A stretch of 41,637 nucleotides of DNA from Tychonema sp. LEGE 06208. Its GTDB lineage: Bacteria > Cyanobacteriota > Cyanobacteriia > Cyanobacteriales > Microcoleaceae. The stretch is from positions 1 through 41,637 of the forward strand of contig NZ_JADEWT010000053.1 in assembly GCF_015207505.1 (NCBI RefSeq), in the 5' to 3' direction. The translations under genes were made by a program, and so were the position numbers. Below, piece after piece: positions 33,951-41,637 of the stretch. The stretch's first letter is position 1. Every line of letters starts with the position of its first letter. The notes beneath the pieces were generated by a model. That model had not been told where the DNA came from, made no database searches, and worked only from the letters and a program-made list of their open reading frames with translations.

Positions 33951-36900
33951 TTAACCTCGTTGATTTTCTGAGTTTTGTCGATAATTTGAGGGAATGCTAC
34001 CAAAGCGTGTCATTCCTTCTACGTCGCGCAATGACTGGGGAGCATTCCGATAGACGACGGAAAAGTTTCGTTCTTGATGTTGCTCATCTCCTAAGACAAC
34101 GGGCTTGGTTGGATCTTTATCGATCGCATATTCTTCATAAACCAGATTGTTTTCATTTTCTGCGACTGTTTTCCAGCGATCGAAGCCTGCTCGCACTTCG
34201 CGATCGACCTGATCTTCTGGCGGGCGGCGAATTGGCAGTTGAATTTGCGATCGCCTGTTAATTACTTGATCGATCGCCTCTAATTCCTCCGCTTTGCGAT
34301 TATTTTGCATCACAGAAGCATTGCTCCTTGCCGCCCATTCCGCCAAAACAGGTACATTCTGAATTTCTCTGGCTTGGCGCAGCAATGCGACGGCTACGGG
34401 CCCCATACCTCGCTCTCTAGCCCTAGCAGCGAATGGTGTGACTGTAATCGGTTCAACATAGCGATAAATAGCTCTGTGATACCCAGTAAAAAACTCGTAA
34501 TGGTCTAAGTCTCTCGGACGGCTAGCTCTGAAGAAAGTAATGACTAAACCTCCTTGAGAACGACCGACTCGACCTGTAGCTTGAATGTAGGATGAAGTAG
34601 TTTTCGGCTGACCGTTGACAATCATTAAACCTAGGCGATCGATATCAACACCTGTACCAAACATTGACGTACTCAAAACAATATCTTTGGCTTCAGGCAA
34701 TGATTGGGCGAGGCTGCTCAATAAACCTGGCAGTTCCGTCGAATCCTTGCGGCTGGAAAGCTCTATTTCTTCGCCTAACTCTCGTTGAGCAACTCCTTTA
34801 ATATCTGCAACATACTTCAGCCGTTCCGCAATATCTTGGCGGTAAAGAGTCAAGGCTCCAGCTAACTCTCTAATCGCATTAAAATAACCAACTAGCGTCC
34901 AGTACGGATCGCAATCTGTGTCATTATATTCTCCTTGTCTCAGTTCCCAAATACTTTGGAGCATTGACGAGTACAGCCGAACAATCGGAGTTTGAGCGCC
35001 CTTACCAGGAGCACACACAGCAACATACAGGCGACCGCTAGGATGTCGATCGTTTTCATCAGTATCTATGGGGTGAACATTCGCTGGCGTTCTGGCAAAA
35101 AAGCTATCTGCTGCTGACAGACTCATCGGTGGAAATTGAAATACATTGCGGTCAAACAGGCATTGTATTTGGGATTGAGACTGTCGTACCGTTGCAGTAG
35201 AGGCAATATATTTAGGTTTGACAATTTGACCGCGATACATTTGTTCGCACAAAGTATCAACAGCCGTTTCATAAAGCCCTACCATACTGCCTAATGGGCC
35301 TTCAATTAAATGCAGCTCGTCTTGTAAAATCAAGTCGGGCGGTAACAGCGGATGCACATCTTTTTTATGCTTTTGAGGAGATGTTGACTCAACTCCTGCA
35401 TTCGCACGGTAGTAACCTTCTCTGCTGCAATAGCGATTGACGTTGCCAAAAAGAGAGCCTGCTTTTGGCTCAAATGCTAAACGGGCAAATTTATCTACTG
35501 TAGCAACCAGTAAAGAAGGAATGCGCGAATAAATTTGGTCGTCTACTGTAAATGCTGAAATTGGGATTCTGGAAGAGTGCGAGCTTTGTTTGAAAGCTGC
35601 TATTGGATTTTCCCAAACCAATTTATTAGAAATGTTGAAGAGAGGCTTAGATGTTTGGTTAAATTGAATGGGTACTTTTTCATTCCATTGCTTAGCCGTG
35701 TTTAGGTAGCAGTTGGGACTGGGACAGTAAATTTCAAAATTTTCGATATTTTCGGCACCGCGGCTGCCTTGATAAGCTTTCTTAAAATATCCCGACCTGC
35801 TAATTCTGAAAGCAACTAATTCTGTATCGATTGAGTGAGGTTTTACTTGAGTTCTCCACCAATCATCTAATTGTCCCGATAAAAGTCTGACACCTTCTTT
35901 TAAATTAAAATTAATTGATAGTGTAATATAACCTTCAGCATTGCTGTTGTTAGATACAGAAAAAATAGGAGCTTTTGCCATTTCCTCTAAAGGTATAACG
36001 TGGCGAGCAAGTAAGCTGGGTTTAACTTCACCTTTGATGACCAAATAAATAGTATGTCCGTCTTGTTTTGCACCCAAACCATCTTTGGGAATAGCTAGAA
36101 TTGAGCCGCAACAAGGACAGTTAAGAATCTGAGCAGGTTCTCCCTCTGCTTTTTGCCCTTTGAGGGCATCAATAGCACCCGCCCTGAGATATGACGATCC
36201 TTTTAGACTGTTGGGCGTAACACTTCCCCCAACCCACAATCCGGCAGAAAAGCGCGTAGTTCCCCAAATGTTACTATCTTTCAAGCTACACTTTGGAGGT
36301 CTCCAACCGACAGGTGCACTGGTTCCTAAATTTTCAACTCGCAACACTTCACAGGCGACAATTAAGCCTAAAGCACGACGAAACTGTTGAATTGTTAAGA
36401 GTCTGAGGGTGTATCGAGAAATGACGCTAATACCGTGTCCGGTGCGATCGCCCTCGGGATCTTTCTGAGATCTCAATCTTCTCAATCCCATAGTGAAAGC
36501 AGCTAAACCCAAGTACGCCTCAGTCTTGCCGCCGCCAGTCGCAAATGCTAATAAGTCGCAAGTTGCGCGATCGGGGTGGAGTGGATTGGCTATCGCCGGA
36601 ATATTCACTAACACAAAAGCAAGTTGAAAAGGTCGCCATCTAAATTCATCTCTCTTACCCTTCCAAGAAGCCTGCAAATCAATTGCTTTATTAGCTAAAC
36701 AGAAAGCCAGCCTAACTTCCTCATCCTCAGCGATCAGATCGATCGCTTCTTGAATTCTTGCCATTGCTTGACGGCAGGTTGCTAAGTGTCGGTTAGCGGC
36801 CCTGCGATATCTACTCTCCAAGCGATCGACTGCTGTGGCTTGTTGACCTATCCAAGCTGCATATCCATGGACAAGAGGTTGCAGCGCCTCCCGAATTGCG

Positions 36901-37925
36901 ATCGGATTCCAGGTTTGGGCTAATGCAGTTGTCCTGAGTTCAGGAGGATGTCCAGTTTCCAAATCCCAATCAATTTCTGGAGATTGAATCGGATAACAAG
37001 GGACATATTCTGTTCGGCATTCAGGTTTAGCAAACTTTTGCCGCTGCTCTTTTCCGTATTCAGAATCGACAACTTCTGCGTCAATCCACAGCAAGGGATT
37101 TTCTACCTGACAAGGACGTTCGGGGTCTATTTCTGCCCAAACAGCAGCGCACAAATGACCCCGCGCGTAAGCTTGATACTCTCGATATATGAGTGCTAAC
37201 GATTCATCTTCTTCTTCAAGACTTCCCGCCGCAGGAACCTCCGCAGCCGGTTCAAAACTATCAAAAGGTAAAAGTTCAGTATTTTCTGCACAAAGGACTC
37301 GAATTTGAGGCTGAAAAATCATATCGCCTGTCTGAAACCGCCGTTTTCCCGACTCTTCCATCGGGTCAATCAGAGAAGTTTCATTAACTAGGTAAATCGA
37401 TACTTTGTAAGTATTGTCACCCCGCCGCGCGCTGCGAAGAGTAATTCTAACCGCATCTATTTCGGGGATTTGTAAAAATTCGGAAATAGGTGTTATTTCC
37501 GGAGTTAGGTAGCAATGTGGAACTCGCCTGAAAACTTGTTTTCCCTGCGGATCTTTTTGATCTTGATACCGCGCCCAAGTTGCACAAAAAGCTATCTGCG
37601 GTTTCCCTGTATCTGTAGCGCGGACAATAAAAGAAATCCCCATAGAACGGGGTAAAGACTTGGGATCTAAAATCGGGGCTGCTGCTGCAATTGGGGATTC
37701 TTCGTCGGAATCGTCATCGCCGCATTCATCTATCCCAGTCCCTAAAGTTTCAGCCTCTCCTTCAATTTCCTTAGCATCCTCCTCGCTAGCATCTCGCGGG
37801 ATCAGGACACCGGTGATGAACTCATTACGGGGGTCTTGGGTGCTGGGTAACACCTCGAAACAAGACTCTCTCGGGCCGAGAACTTCCTGTCTGAGACGGA
37901 GTAGCAGTTCTGTGCGTACTGACAC
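33951..37925 (-). CDS. drmA: DrmA-like superfamily 2 helicase of a DISARM-like system
   Basis: A 1324-aa helicase. The N-terminal third opens LRQEVLGPRESCFEVLP and LITGVLIP-like text, as DrmA proteins do. Walker A AFATGGGKTEAYLGLAAF at about 457-475; a Cys4-like cluster (LNCPCCGSI) and a second Cys pair (CPSPNC) between the lobes; Walker B DLILQDELHLIEGPLG near 868; motif III IASTATVRQSQ near 910; motif V LSTSMFGTGVDIDRLGLMIV near 1092; motif VI SYIQATGRVGRSQGGLVITF near 1118. In DISARM, DrmA supplies ATP-driven DNA loading with DrmB. Start is GTG at 37925 with AGAAGG upstream. It begins about 140 bp from tRNA-Asp. Confidence 0.88.
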   Translation of the reverse strand: MSVRTELLLRLRQEVLGPRESCFEVLPSTQDPRNEFITGVLIPRDASEEDAKEIEGEAETLGTGIDECGDDDSDEESPIAAAAPILDPKSLPRSMGISFIVRATDTGKPQIAFCATWARYQDQKDPQGKQVFRRVPHCYLTPEITPISEFLQIPEIDAVRITLRSARRGDNTYKVSIYLVNETSLIDPMEESGKRRFQTGDMIFQPQIRVLCAENTELLPFDSFEPAAEVPAAGSLEEEDESLALIYREYQAYARGHLCAAVWAEIDPERPCQVENPLLWIDAEVVDSEYGKEQRQKFAKPECRTEYVPCYPIQSPEIDWDLETGHPPELRTTALAQTWNPIAIREALQPLVHGYAAWIGQQATAVDRLESRYRRAANRHLATCRQAMARIQEAIDLIAEDEEVRLAFCLANKAIDLQASWKGKRDEFRWRPFQLAFVLVNIPAIANPLHPDRATCDLLAFATGGGKTEAYLGLAAFTMGLRRLRSQKDPEGDRTGHGISVISRYTLRLLTIQQFRRALGLIVACEVLRVENLGTSAPVGWRPPKCSLKDSNIWGTTRFSAGLWVGGSVTPNSLKGSSYLRAGAIDALKGQKAEGEPAQILNCPCCGSILAIPKDGLGAKQDGHTIYLVIKGEVKPSLLARHVIPLEEMAKAPIFSVSNNSNAEGYITLSINFNLKEGVRLLSGQLDDWWRTQVKPHSIDTELVAFRISRSGYFKKAYQGSRGAENIENFEIYCPSPNCYLNTAKQWNEKVPIQFNQTSKPLFNISNKLVWENPIAAFKQSSHSSRIPISAFTVDDQIYSRIPSLLVATVDKFARLAFEPKAGSLFGNVNRYCSREGYYRANAGVESTSPQKHKKDVHPLLPPDLILQDELHLIEGPLGSMVGLYETAVDTLCEQMYRGQIVKPKYIASTATVRQSQSQIQCLFDRNVFQFPPMSLSAADSFFARTPANVHPIDTDENDRHPSGRLYVAVCAPGKGAQTPIVRLYSSMLQSIWELRQGEYNDTDCDPYWTLVGYFNAIRELAGALTLYRQDIAERLKYVADIKGVAQRELGEEIELSSRKDSTELPGLLSSLAQSLPEAKDIVLSTSMFGTGVDIDRLGLMIVNGQPKTTSSYIQATGRVGRSQGGLVITFFRASRPRDLDHYEFFTGYHRAIYRYVEPITVTPFAARARERGMGPVAVALLRQAREIQNVPVLAEWAARSNASVMQNNRKAEELEAIDQVINRRSQIQLPIRRPPEDQVDREVRAGFDRWKTVAENENNLVYEEYAIDKDPTKPVVLGDEQHQERNFSVVYRNAPQSLRDVEGMTRFGSIPSNYRQNSENQRG

Positions 37926-37956
37926 AATATACCTTCTGCAGTTGGTTAGAATCCAG

Positions 37957-37986
37957 CCTTGTACTGCGCTTGCCGATCGTACAAGG
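37957..37986. promoter_or_regulatory. Inverted repeat upstream of drmA, possible operator
   Basis: CCTTGTAC (37957-37964) and GTACAAGG (37979-37986) form a perfect 8-bp inverted repeat with 14-bp spacing, so the half-site centres are 22 bp apart, about two helical turns. It lies 32-61 bp upstream of the drmA start, between that gene and the tRNA terminator. It could be an operator for a dimeric regulator or a leader hairpin; no regulator gene is in the locus. Confidence 0.4.
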
Positions 37987-38011
37987 AGTTATCCTTGAGT
38001 ATAAATTAAAA

Positions 38012-38040
38012 CAGTTCAGCTTTTTTACAAAGCTGAACTG
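38012..38040 (-). terminator. Intrinsic terminator of tRNA-Asp
   Basis: A perfect 11-bp stem, CAGTTCAGCTT (38012-38022) with AAGCTGAACTG (38030-38040), 7-nt loop. On the minus strand it is followed by TTTTAATTTAT. It lies 26 bp past the tRNA 3' end and separates the tRNA from drmA on the same strand. Confidence 0.85.
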
Positions 38041-38065
38041 CTTAAACTTTATATTTACGAGAGAA

Positions 38066-38139
38066 CGGGACAGACGGGGCTCGAACCCGCAACTTCCGCC
38101 GTGACAGGGCGGTGCTCTAACCAATTGAACTACTGTCCC
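38066..38139 (-). tRNA. trnD-GTC: tRNA-Asp (anticodon GTC)
   Basis: A full cloverleaf folds on the minus strand: 7-bp acceptor GGGACAG/CTGTCCC, D-arm GTTC...GAGC, anticodon stem CCGCC/GGCGG with loop CTGTCAC (anticodon GTC), T-arm GCGGG-TTCGAGC-CCCGT and discriminator G, which is the aspartate identity base. CCA is not encoded. It is followed by an intrinsic terminator and then the DISARM-like operon on its 3' side. Confidence 0.98.
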
Positions 38140-38195
38140 TCGTTTTGCCGTTCTTTCAGGCACAATTTCTATTATGCCTATAACTTCACCTTTTG

Positions 38196-39323
38196 TCAAG
38201 AGGTTTTTTGAACTTTTATTTGGAAGCCCAAAATCTGAGTCTCTTGTAGGGGACTGAAGTTGTTGTCGCTGACCAAAATCAGACCTCTGCTACCATCGGC
38301 TAACTCCGGGCCGAATGTCAACCCCTCAATGTTGTCTAGGGGAATTTTTAGGGTTTCCAAGTCCAGCAGCAGCCGTTTTTGAGCGGGAGAAACCTCGCCC
38401 CGACTGCTTTTGAGGCTTTCTATCCCTTCTATGCGATCGGCTTTTTCCAAAGAAACCTCAAATAGCCTAACAGTAACGCCGGTTTCCAGGGAGAAAGCAC
38501 GCTCTAAACTCAGCAAGCGCTTGTCGTCGATCGCCAACAAATCCGCTAAACCATTGGTAGTGAATTTTCCCACAGGATTTGCACCAGGGGGTAGCGGTTC
38601 GGTGATGTAGGCAAAGGAGGCATCTGGATTGCCGCTTAACGCATCGTAGCGCAGAATCCGGCACGGGCTGCCTTTTTCCAGAGAAGGCACGGCGCCATCC
38701 TGTACCATAGCGTTTTCGGTGGCGGTGAATAGATATTGGCGATCGGGAGTTAAAGTCAAACTTTCAAAGGATAGATTGTTGCGAATGCCTTTAGTGCCTT
38801 TGTCGTCTGGCAAAAATAGATCGGGAATTGGCAGCGTTTTGAGCAGTTTACCGTCGAGGGAGAATTCTTTGATGAAAGGATTGATTTGGCGATCGACATC
38901 TCCCTCCGAAGAAACAAACACGCTATTGCCCGCAAAAGTTATCCCCTCTAGATCTAAACTTAAACTCGGAAAACTTTCGCCCTTTTCATCTAATAAAGTA
39001 GTGACACCAGTAAATTCAATATTTTCTTTTTCCAATTTACCCGATTTCAAGTTTATTTTGAGAGAATAAAAGCGAGCCGGAGCCTTGCTGCTGCGGTCAT
39101 CCGAAATGGCATAATAAACTTGTTTTTCGGCATCGTAGGTAATCCCCGAAAGTCCGCCAATCTCCGTCCCCTGAAACGGAGAACCAGTAGGAAATATTGC
39201 TCTGCCGATAAAATCTATTTTGGTAAGGGCGAAAGATTGGACTGACAAATTTATCAAAATTGCCACAGTTGCTGCTATCAAAAAACAGGAAATAAATATA
39301 ATTATTTTTGCTGACTTTCGCAT
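38196..39323 (-). CDS. Phytase-like / esterase-like secreted beta-propeller protein
   Basis: A 375-aa protein with an N-terminal signal peptide or anchor (MRKSAKIIIFISCFLIAATV) and a repetitive beta-propeller body of the phytase-like family: EIGGLSGITYDAEKQVYYAI, SLDLEGITFAGNSVFVSSEG, SFESLTLTPDRQYLFTATEN, TNGLADLLAIDDKRLLSLER and NIEGLTFGPELADGSRGLIL. The family (often annotated esterase-like activity of phytase) is exported. No catalytic residues are securely known for this branch, so the substrate is open. ATG at 39323 just upstream of A/T-rich DNA. The stop lies 56 bp from tRNA-Asp on the same strand. Confidence 0.85.
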   Translation of the reverse strand: MRKSAKIIIFISCFLIAATVAILINLSVQSFALTKIDFIGRAIFPTGSPFQGTEIGGLSGITYDAEKQVYYAISDDRSSKAPARFYSLKINLKSGKLEKENIEFTGVTTLLDEKGESFPSLSLDLEGITFAGNSVFVSSEGDVDRQINPFIKEFSLDGKLLKTLPIPDLFLPDDKGTKGIRNNLSFESLTLTPDRQYLFTATENAMVQDGAVPSLEKGSPCRILRYDALSGNPDASFAYITEPLPPGANPVGKFTTNGLADLLAIDDKRLLSLERAFSLETGVTVRLFEVSLEKADRIEGIESLKSSRGEVSPAQKRLLLDLETLKIPLDNIEGLTFGPELADGSRGLILVSDNNFSPLQETQILGFQIKVQKTS

Positions 39324-39386
39324 CTTACTATCTTCTCTTTCTAACTTCGCGCCCTTTGCGCCTTCGCGGTTCGTTTAATCATAAAA

Positions 39387-41237
39387 TCACCGTTTCTGAT
39401 TCAGCAAAAAATTAGTCAACCAATCTTTCACCACATAAGTAGCGCGACAGTCGTCCTCATTGTAGCGGACGATCGCCTCCAAGATCGATCGATCGCCAGT
39501 TTTGAGCCAATCATCGTACCAACAGACACACTGAGCCCCATTAGCCTTAGCATCGCGCCAGTCAAAACCCAACCAGCGGGCGATGGGTTTGAGTGCATAA
39601 CTTTCCACCGGCATAATCGCCTTTTGCGTCACTTGTTTGTGAATATCTACAAACCGTTTCAGCACTGGTTTCCACAAATAAGCTGGAGTATTGTAAAGTT
39701 TAGCTAGGCGTTTAAAAGTCTTGACTTCGTAGTCGCAAAAGTGGAAAATCGGAGCAATAGGATAAGCCCACATTAATTCTAAAAATTGCTCCCAAATTGC
39801 ACCTTCCTCTGCTGCTGATTCTGCCAGAAAACCGTGGAATTTTTCAGTTTTGTTGTACCTATCGACAACTAAGACTCCGTGGAGATAATCTAAATTCATC
39901 TCCGGTTCCGCTTCAATGTCAAAATAGAGTTCGATTGGGGCTACCGACAAAAAAACAGATTGAGAATAGGGAATTGGTTTGCTGCGGAGAATAGGCGCAG
40001 GCTTTGCTGGTGCTGCTGGTTTATTTTCTCTAATTTTTACTTCTTCAACTGTGATGTCATTCAAGATATTATCTACAATATCTGGTACTATTTCAGATAA
40101 GTTAAGTTGTTCTAAATTCTCACTTCTACCTTCTTCTATATCCTTGATCCGTGTATCCATGTCAAAATCCGTGTCGTGCCTTCCTTCTTCCTTCTTCCCT
40201 CTTCCGACTTCCATCGAACTGACATCCGTTACATCCGTTATAAAATCCGTTGCCGAACTTCCTTCTTCCCGCAACAGCGGTTGATTTAACAAATGAGATT
40301 GAGCTTGCCGCACCACATCAAAAGCAACTCTGTCGGGAAATTCTGGATAATCGGCCAGCAATTCGGAATTAGCATTAGCGAGAGATTCTACATCAGTAAT
40401 TCCTAGAGTTTTTAGTCTAGCATAGCGGCCGGCAGTAACTCCGGGCAATAGCGAAAGATGTTTAATAGATTCTGCTTCCCCATGACAAGTAGTATACCAA
40501 CCGCAAAGATTGCATTTTTGGCGGGAAATGAACACTTCGGGTTTATCCATATTTTCTATCATCTGAATGCAGCGATCTAATATCTCGAACATCTGAGGAT
40601 TTCGCCGATCGATATTCACTTCCCAAAACCCTTTTTTTCGCAGCATTAGCCACGCAGATTCGGGGATTTTTCCCTGCACGGCCGCTAATATTCTGGCGTG
40701 AAAAGCTGCAATAATTTGATAGTCTAGCTTTGGTCGTTTGCTGAGCCAAATATCGGCAGTAACGTAACTCCAATCGCCAAATTTGGATTGTCCTGGCTGT
40801 TTGATTAATAAATGCGGGCGGCTGACGAGGGTAATATTTGAAGAGTGCGGAGTGGAGGATGAAAGATGAATATTAGTTTGGGAGACTTCCCCCGTATCTG
40901 AGAAATATTGACCGTCAATTCCTACCATAGAAGTTAATTTACCGTTGGTTTGGCCCAATTCGCCTTGGATTAGAACTCCTCGGTAAATGCGATCGACTCC
41001 TTGCTGCATTAAACTCAATGTAGCGATCGCGCCAGCTTCCCAATCCCCTCTAGGATAATATGGTTGTTGGTAAGTCTCGTGTTCCAAAACCTGCTGCTGG
41101 TATGCGGCGCTGTCGCGCATCAGTTTCAGCAAAAAGTCGCTGGGGGGATCTAGTTGTTTCCAGTCTCCGCAGGTGTCTAAAAATGCTCGGAGATTGCATC
41201 GTTGATAGGAAAGTAGCAGTTTGTCAGTTATTAACAT
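39387..41237 (-). CDS. TM0106-family RecB-like putative nuclease
   Basis: A 616-aa protein. The N-terminal part has the TM0106-family layout: LSYQRCNLRAFLDTCGDW, MLRKKGFWEVNIDRRNPQMF, and a Cys cluster CNLCGWYTTCHGE typical of RecB/Cas4-like iron-sulfur ends. The helix-hairpin-helix-like LLPGVTAGRYARLKTLGI follows. The C-terminal half (about 420-616) is an RNase H-like exonuclease domain: PIELYFDIEAEPEMNLDYLH with the DIE motif, PIFHFCDYEVKTFKRLAKL, and IVRYNEDDCRATYVVKDWL. Likely acts on DNA ends in repair or recombination; in vivo role unknown. A charged, repeat-derived linker (about 318-372) joins the halves. ATG at 41237. Confidence 0.87.
   Translation of the reverse strand: MLITDKLLLSYQRCNLRAFLDTCGDWKQLDPPSDFLLKLMRDSAAYQQQVLEHETYQQPYYPRGDWEAGAIATLSLMQQGVDRIYRGVLIQGELGQTNGKLTSMVGIDGQYFSDTGEVSQTNIHLSSSTPHSSNITLVSRPHLLIKQPGQSKFGDWSYVTADIWLSKRPKLDYQIIAAFHARILAAVQGKIPESAWLMLRKKGFWEVNIDRRNPQMFEILDRCIQMIENMDKPEVFISRQKCNLCGWYTTCHGEAESIKHLSLLPGVTAGRYARLKTLGITDVESLANANSELLADYPEFPDRVAFDVVRQAQSHLLNQPLLREEGSSATDFITDVTDVSSMEVGRGKKEEGRHDTDFDMDTRIKDIEEGRSENLEQLNLSEIVPDIVDNILNDITVEEVKIRENKPAAPAKPAPILRSKPIPYSQSVFLSVAPIELYFDIEAEPEMNLDYLHGVLVVDRYNKTEKFHGFLAESAAEEGAIWEQFLELMWAYPIAPIFHFCDYEVKTFKRLAKLYNTPAYLWKPVLKRFVDIHKQVTQKAIMPVESYALKPIARWLGFDWRDAKANGAQCVCWYDDWLKTGDRSILEAIVRYNEDDCRATYVVKDWLTNFLLNQKR
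40120..40286. repeat. In-frame low-complexity repeat inside the RecB-like gene
   Basis: On the coding strand the segment iterates GAAGAAGGAAG and ACGGATTTT / ACACGGAT units, wording typical of intergenic repeats in this window (compare GGAAGAAGGAAGAAG near 41398). It is translated as a hydrophilic linker (EEGSSATDF, KKEEGRHDTDF, DTRIKDIEEGR) and leaves the reading frame open. Confidence 0.55.
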
Positions 41238-41267
41238 TTAGTATTCGCAAGGCAGAGAATAATTAGA

Positions 41268-41307
41268 AGTCATTAGTCATTGGTCATTGGTCATTAGTCA
41301 TTAGTCG
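41268..41307. repeat. STRR array (CATTAGT / CATTGGT)
   Basis: Five to six 7-bp units AGTCATT and GGTCATT in the gap upstream of the RecB-like gene. The remaining 41308-41487 holds GAAGAAG-type low complexity and no gene. Confidence 0.75.
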
Positions 41308-41487
41308 GGAGGATTTATGCGGCATCTAAAAAGTAGGTTTCAGGACGACTTACTGTGTTCAAATAGCACTACAAATGCCCAAAAGAGATGCTAGCGGAGG
41401 AAGAAGGAAGAAGAAACCTTTTTTAGAGAGGTTTTGGACGATCGACATTTATGCAATATTAACGTTATCAATAATTCCCCAAAAAAA

Positions 41488-41637
41488 ATGACAAAGGACA
41501 ATCACCGGCAACAATTTTCAGCTTTGGCCAATAAAGCTTATTTTAACTACGGCGGACAAGGGCCGCTGCCTGAGCCTGCTTTAGAGGCGATTTATGAGGC
41601 TTACAAGCGGGTGCAGCTTGGGGGGCCGTTTTCGGGG
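41488..41637 (+). CDS. Class V aminotransferase, N-terminal fragment at window edge
   Basis: The reading frame from ATG 41488 stays open to the window end, giving 50 residues: MTKDNHRQQFSALANKAYF, then NYGGQGPLPEPALEAIYEAY and KRVQLGGPFSG. The NYGGQGPLP segment is the usual N-terminal substrate-pocket strand of cysteine-desulfurase-like class V aminotransferases, a PLP enzyme family. The PLP lysine lies beyond the window, so subfamily and substrate cannot be decided. There is no strong ribosome site; the eight-A run before the ATG is notable. Confidence 0.75.
   Translation, partial: MTKDNHRQQFSALANKAYFNYGGQGPLPEPALEAIYEAYKRVQLGGPFSG

Overview
The window reads as a chromosomal segment of a filamentous cyanobacterium, most like the Microcoleus / Oscillatoria / Phormidium group. 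This is inferred from gene content, not from a search. GCGATCGC (HIP1) octamers are scattered throughout. The genes include ntcA, a Rubisco activase with a small-subunit-like tail, a glutamyl-tRNA synthetase with the cyanobacterial CAAD membrane domain, and DUF1830, DUF3084 and phosphorylase-kinase-like GH15 proteins. Intergenic spaces are full of heptameric tandem repeats and small palindromic elements typical of these genomes.

Layout. 1-4.6 kb: a WecG/TagA-type glycosyltransferase, a 46-residue protein and a 1069-residue GH15/phosphorylase-kinase-like protein. 4.7-7.3 kb: a small conserved protein followed by a type II restriction-modification pair (C5-cytosine methyltransferase plus a probable endonuclease). 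7.3-11.7 kb: housekeeping genes hisB, fabI, ntcA and a DUF3084 coiled-coil membrane protein. 12.4-14.7 kb: three uncharacterised co-directional genes, two of which share the same short basic N-terminal head on unrelated bodies. 15.0-19.8 kb: a YqgF/RuvC-like protein, a secreted protein, a B12-type radical SAM enzyme, DUF1830 and a membrane protein. 20.1-22.8 kb: Rubisco activase and argD. 23.4-27.0 kb: a TPR-CHAT protein whose CHAT domain appears to have lost its catalytic histidine. 27.5-30.8 kb: gltX-CAAD, a DCC-family oxidoreductase and a small membrane protein.

30.9-38.1 kb is the most notable region. A C5-cytosine methyltransferase converges on a two-gene operon encoding a very large helicase (DrmA-like) and a DUF1998 protein (DrmB-like). 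Together they form a compact DISARM-like anti-phage system. It directly abuts the 3' side of tRNA-Asp(GTC), and no drmC or drmE is visible. In known DISARM systems the methyltransferase marks host DNA while DrmAB acts on incoming unmarked DNA; the same division of labour is inferred here. The window ends with a phytase-like/esterase-like secreted protein, a TM0106-type RecB-like nuclease and the start of a class V aminotransferase.

Two DNA-modification defence loci in about 40 kb, the orphan three-gene cluster, several MITE-like elements with long terminal inverted repeats, and repeats captured inside coding sequences all point to a plastic genome. No transposase, integrase or CRISPR array was seen.
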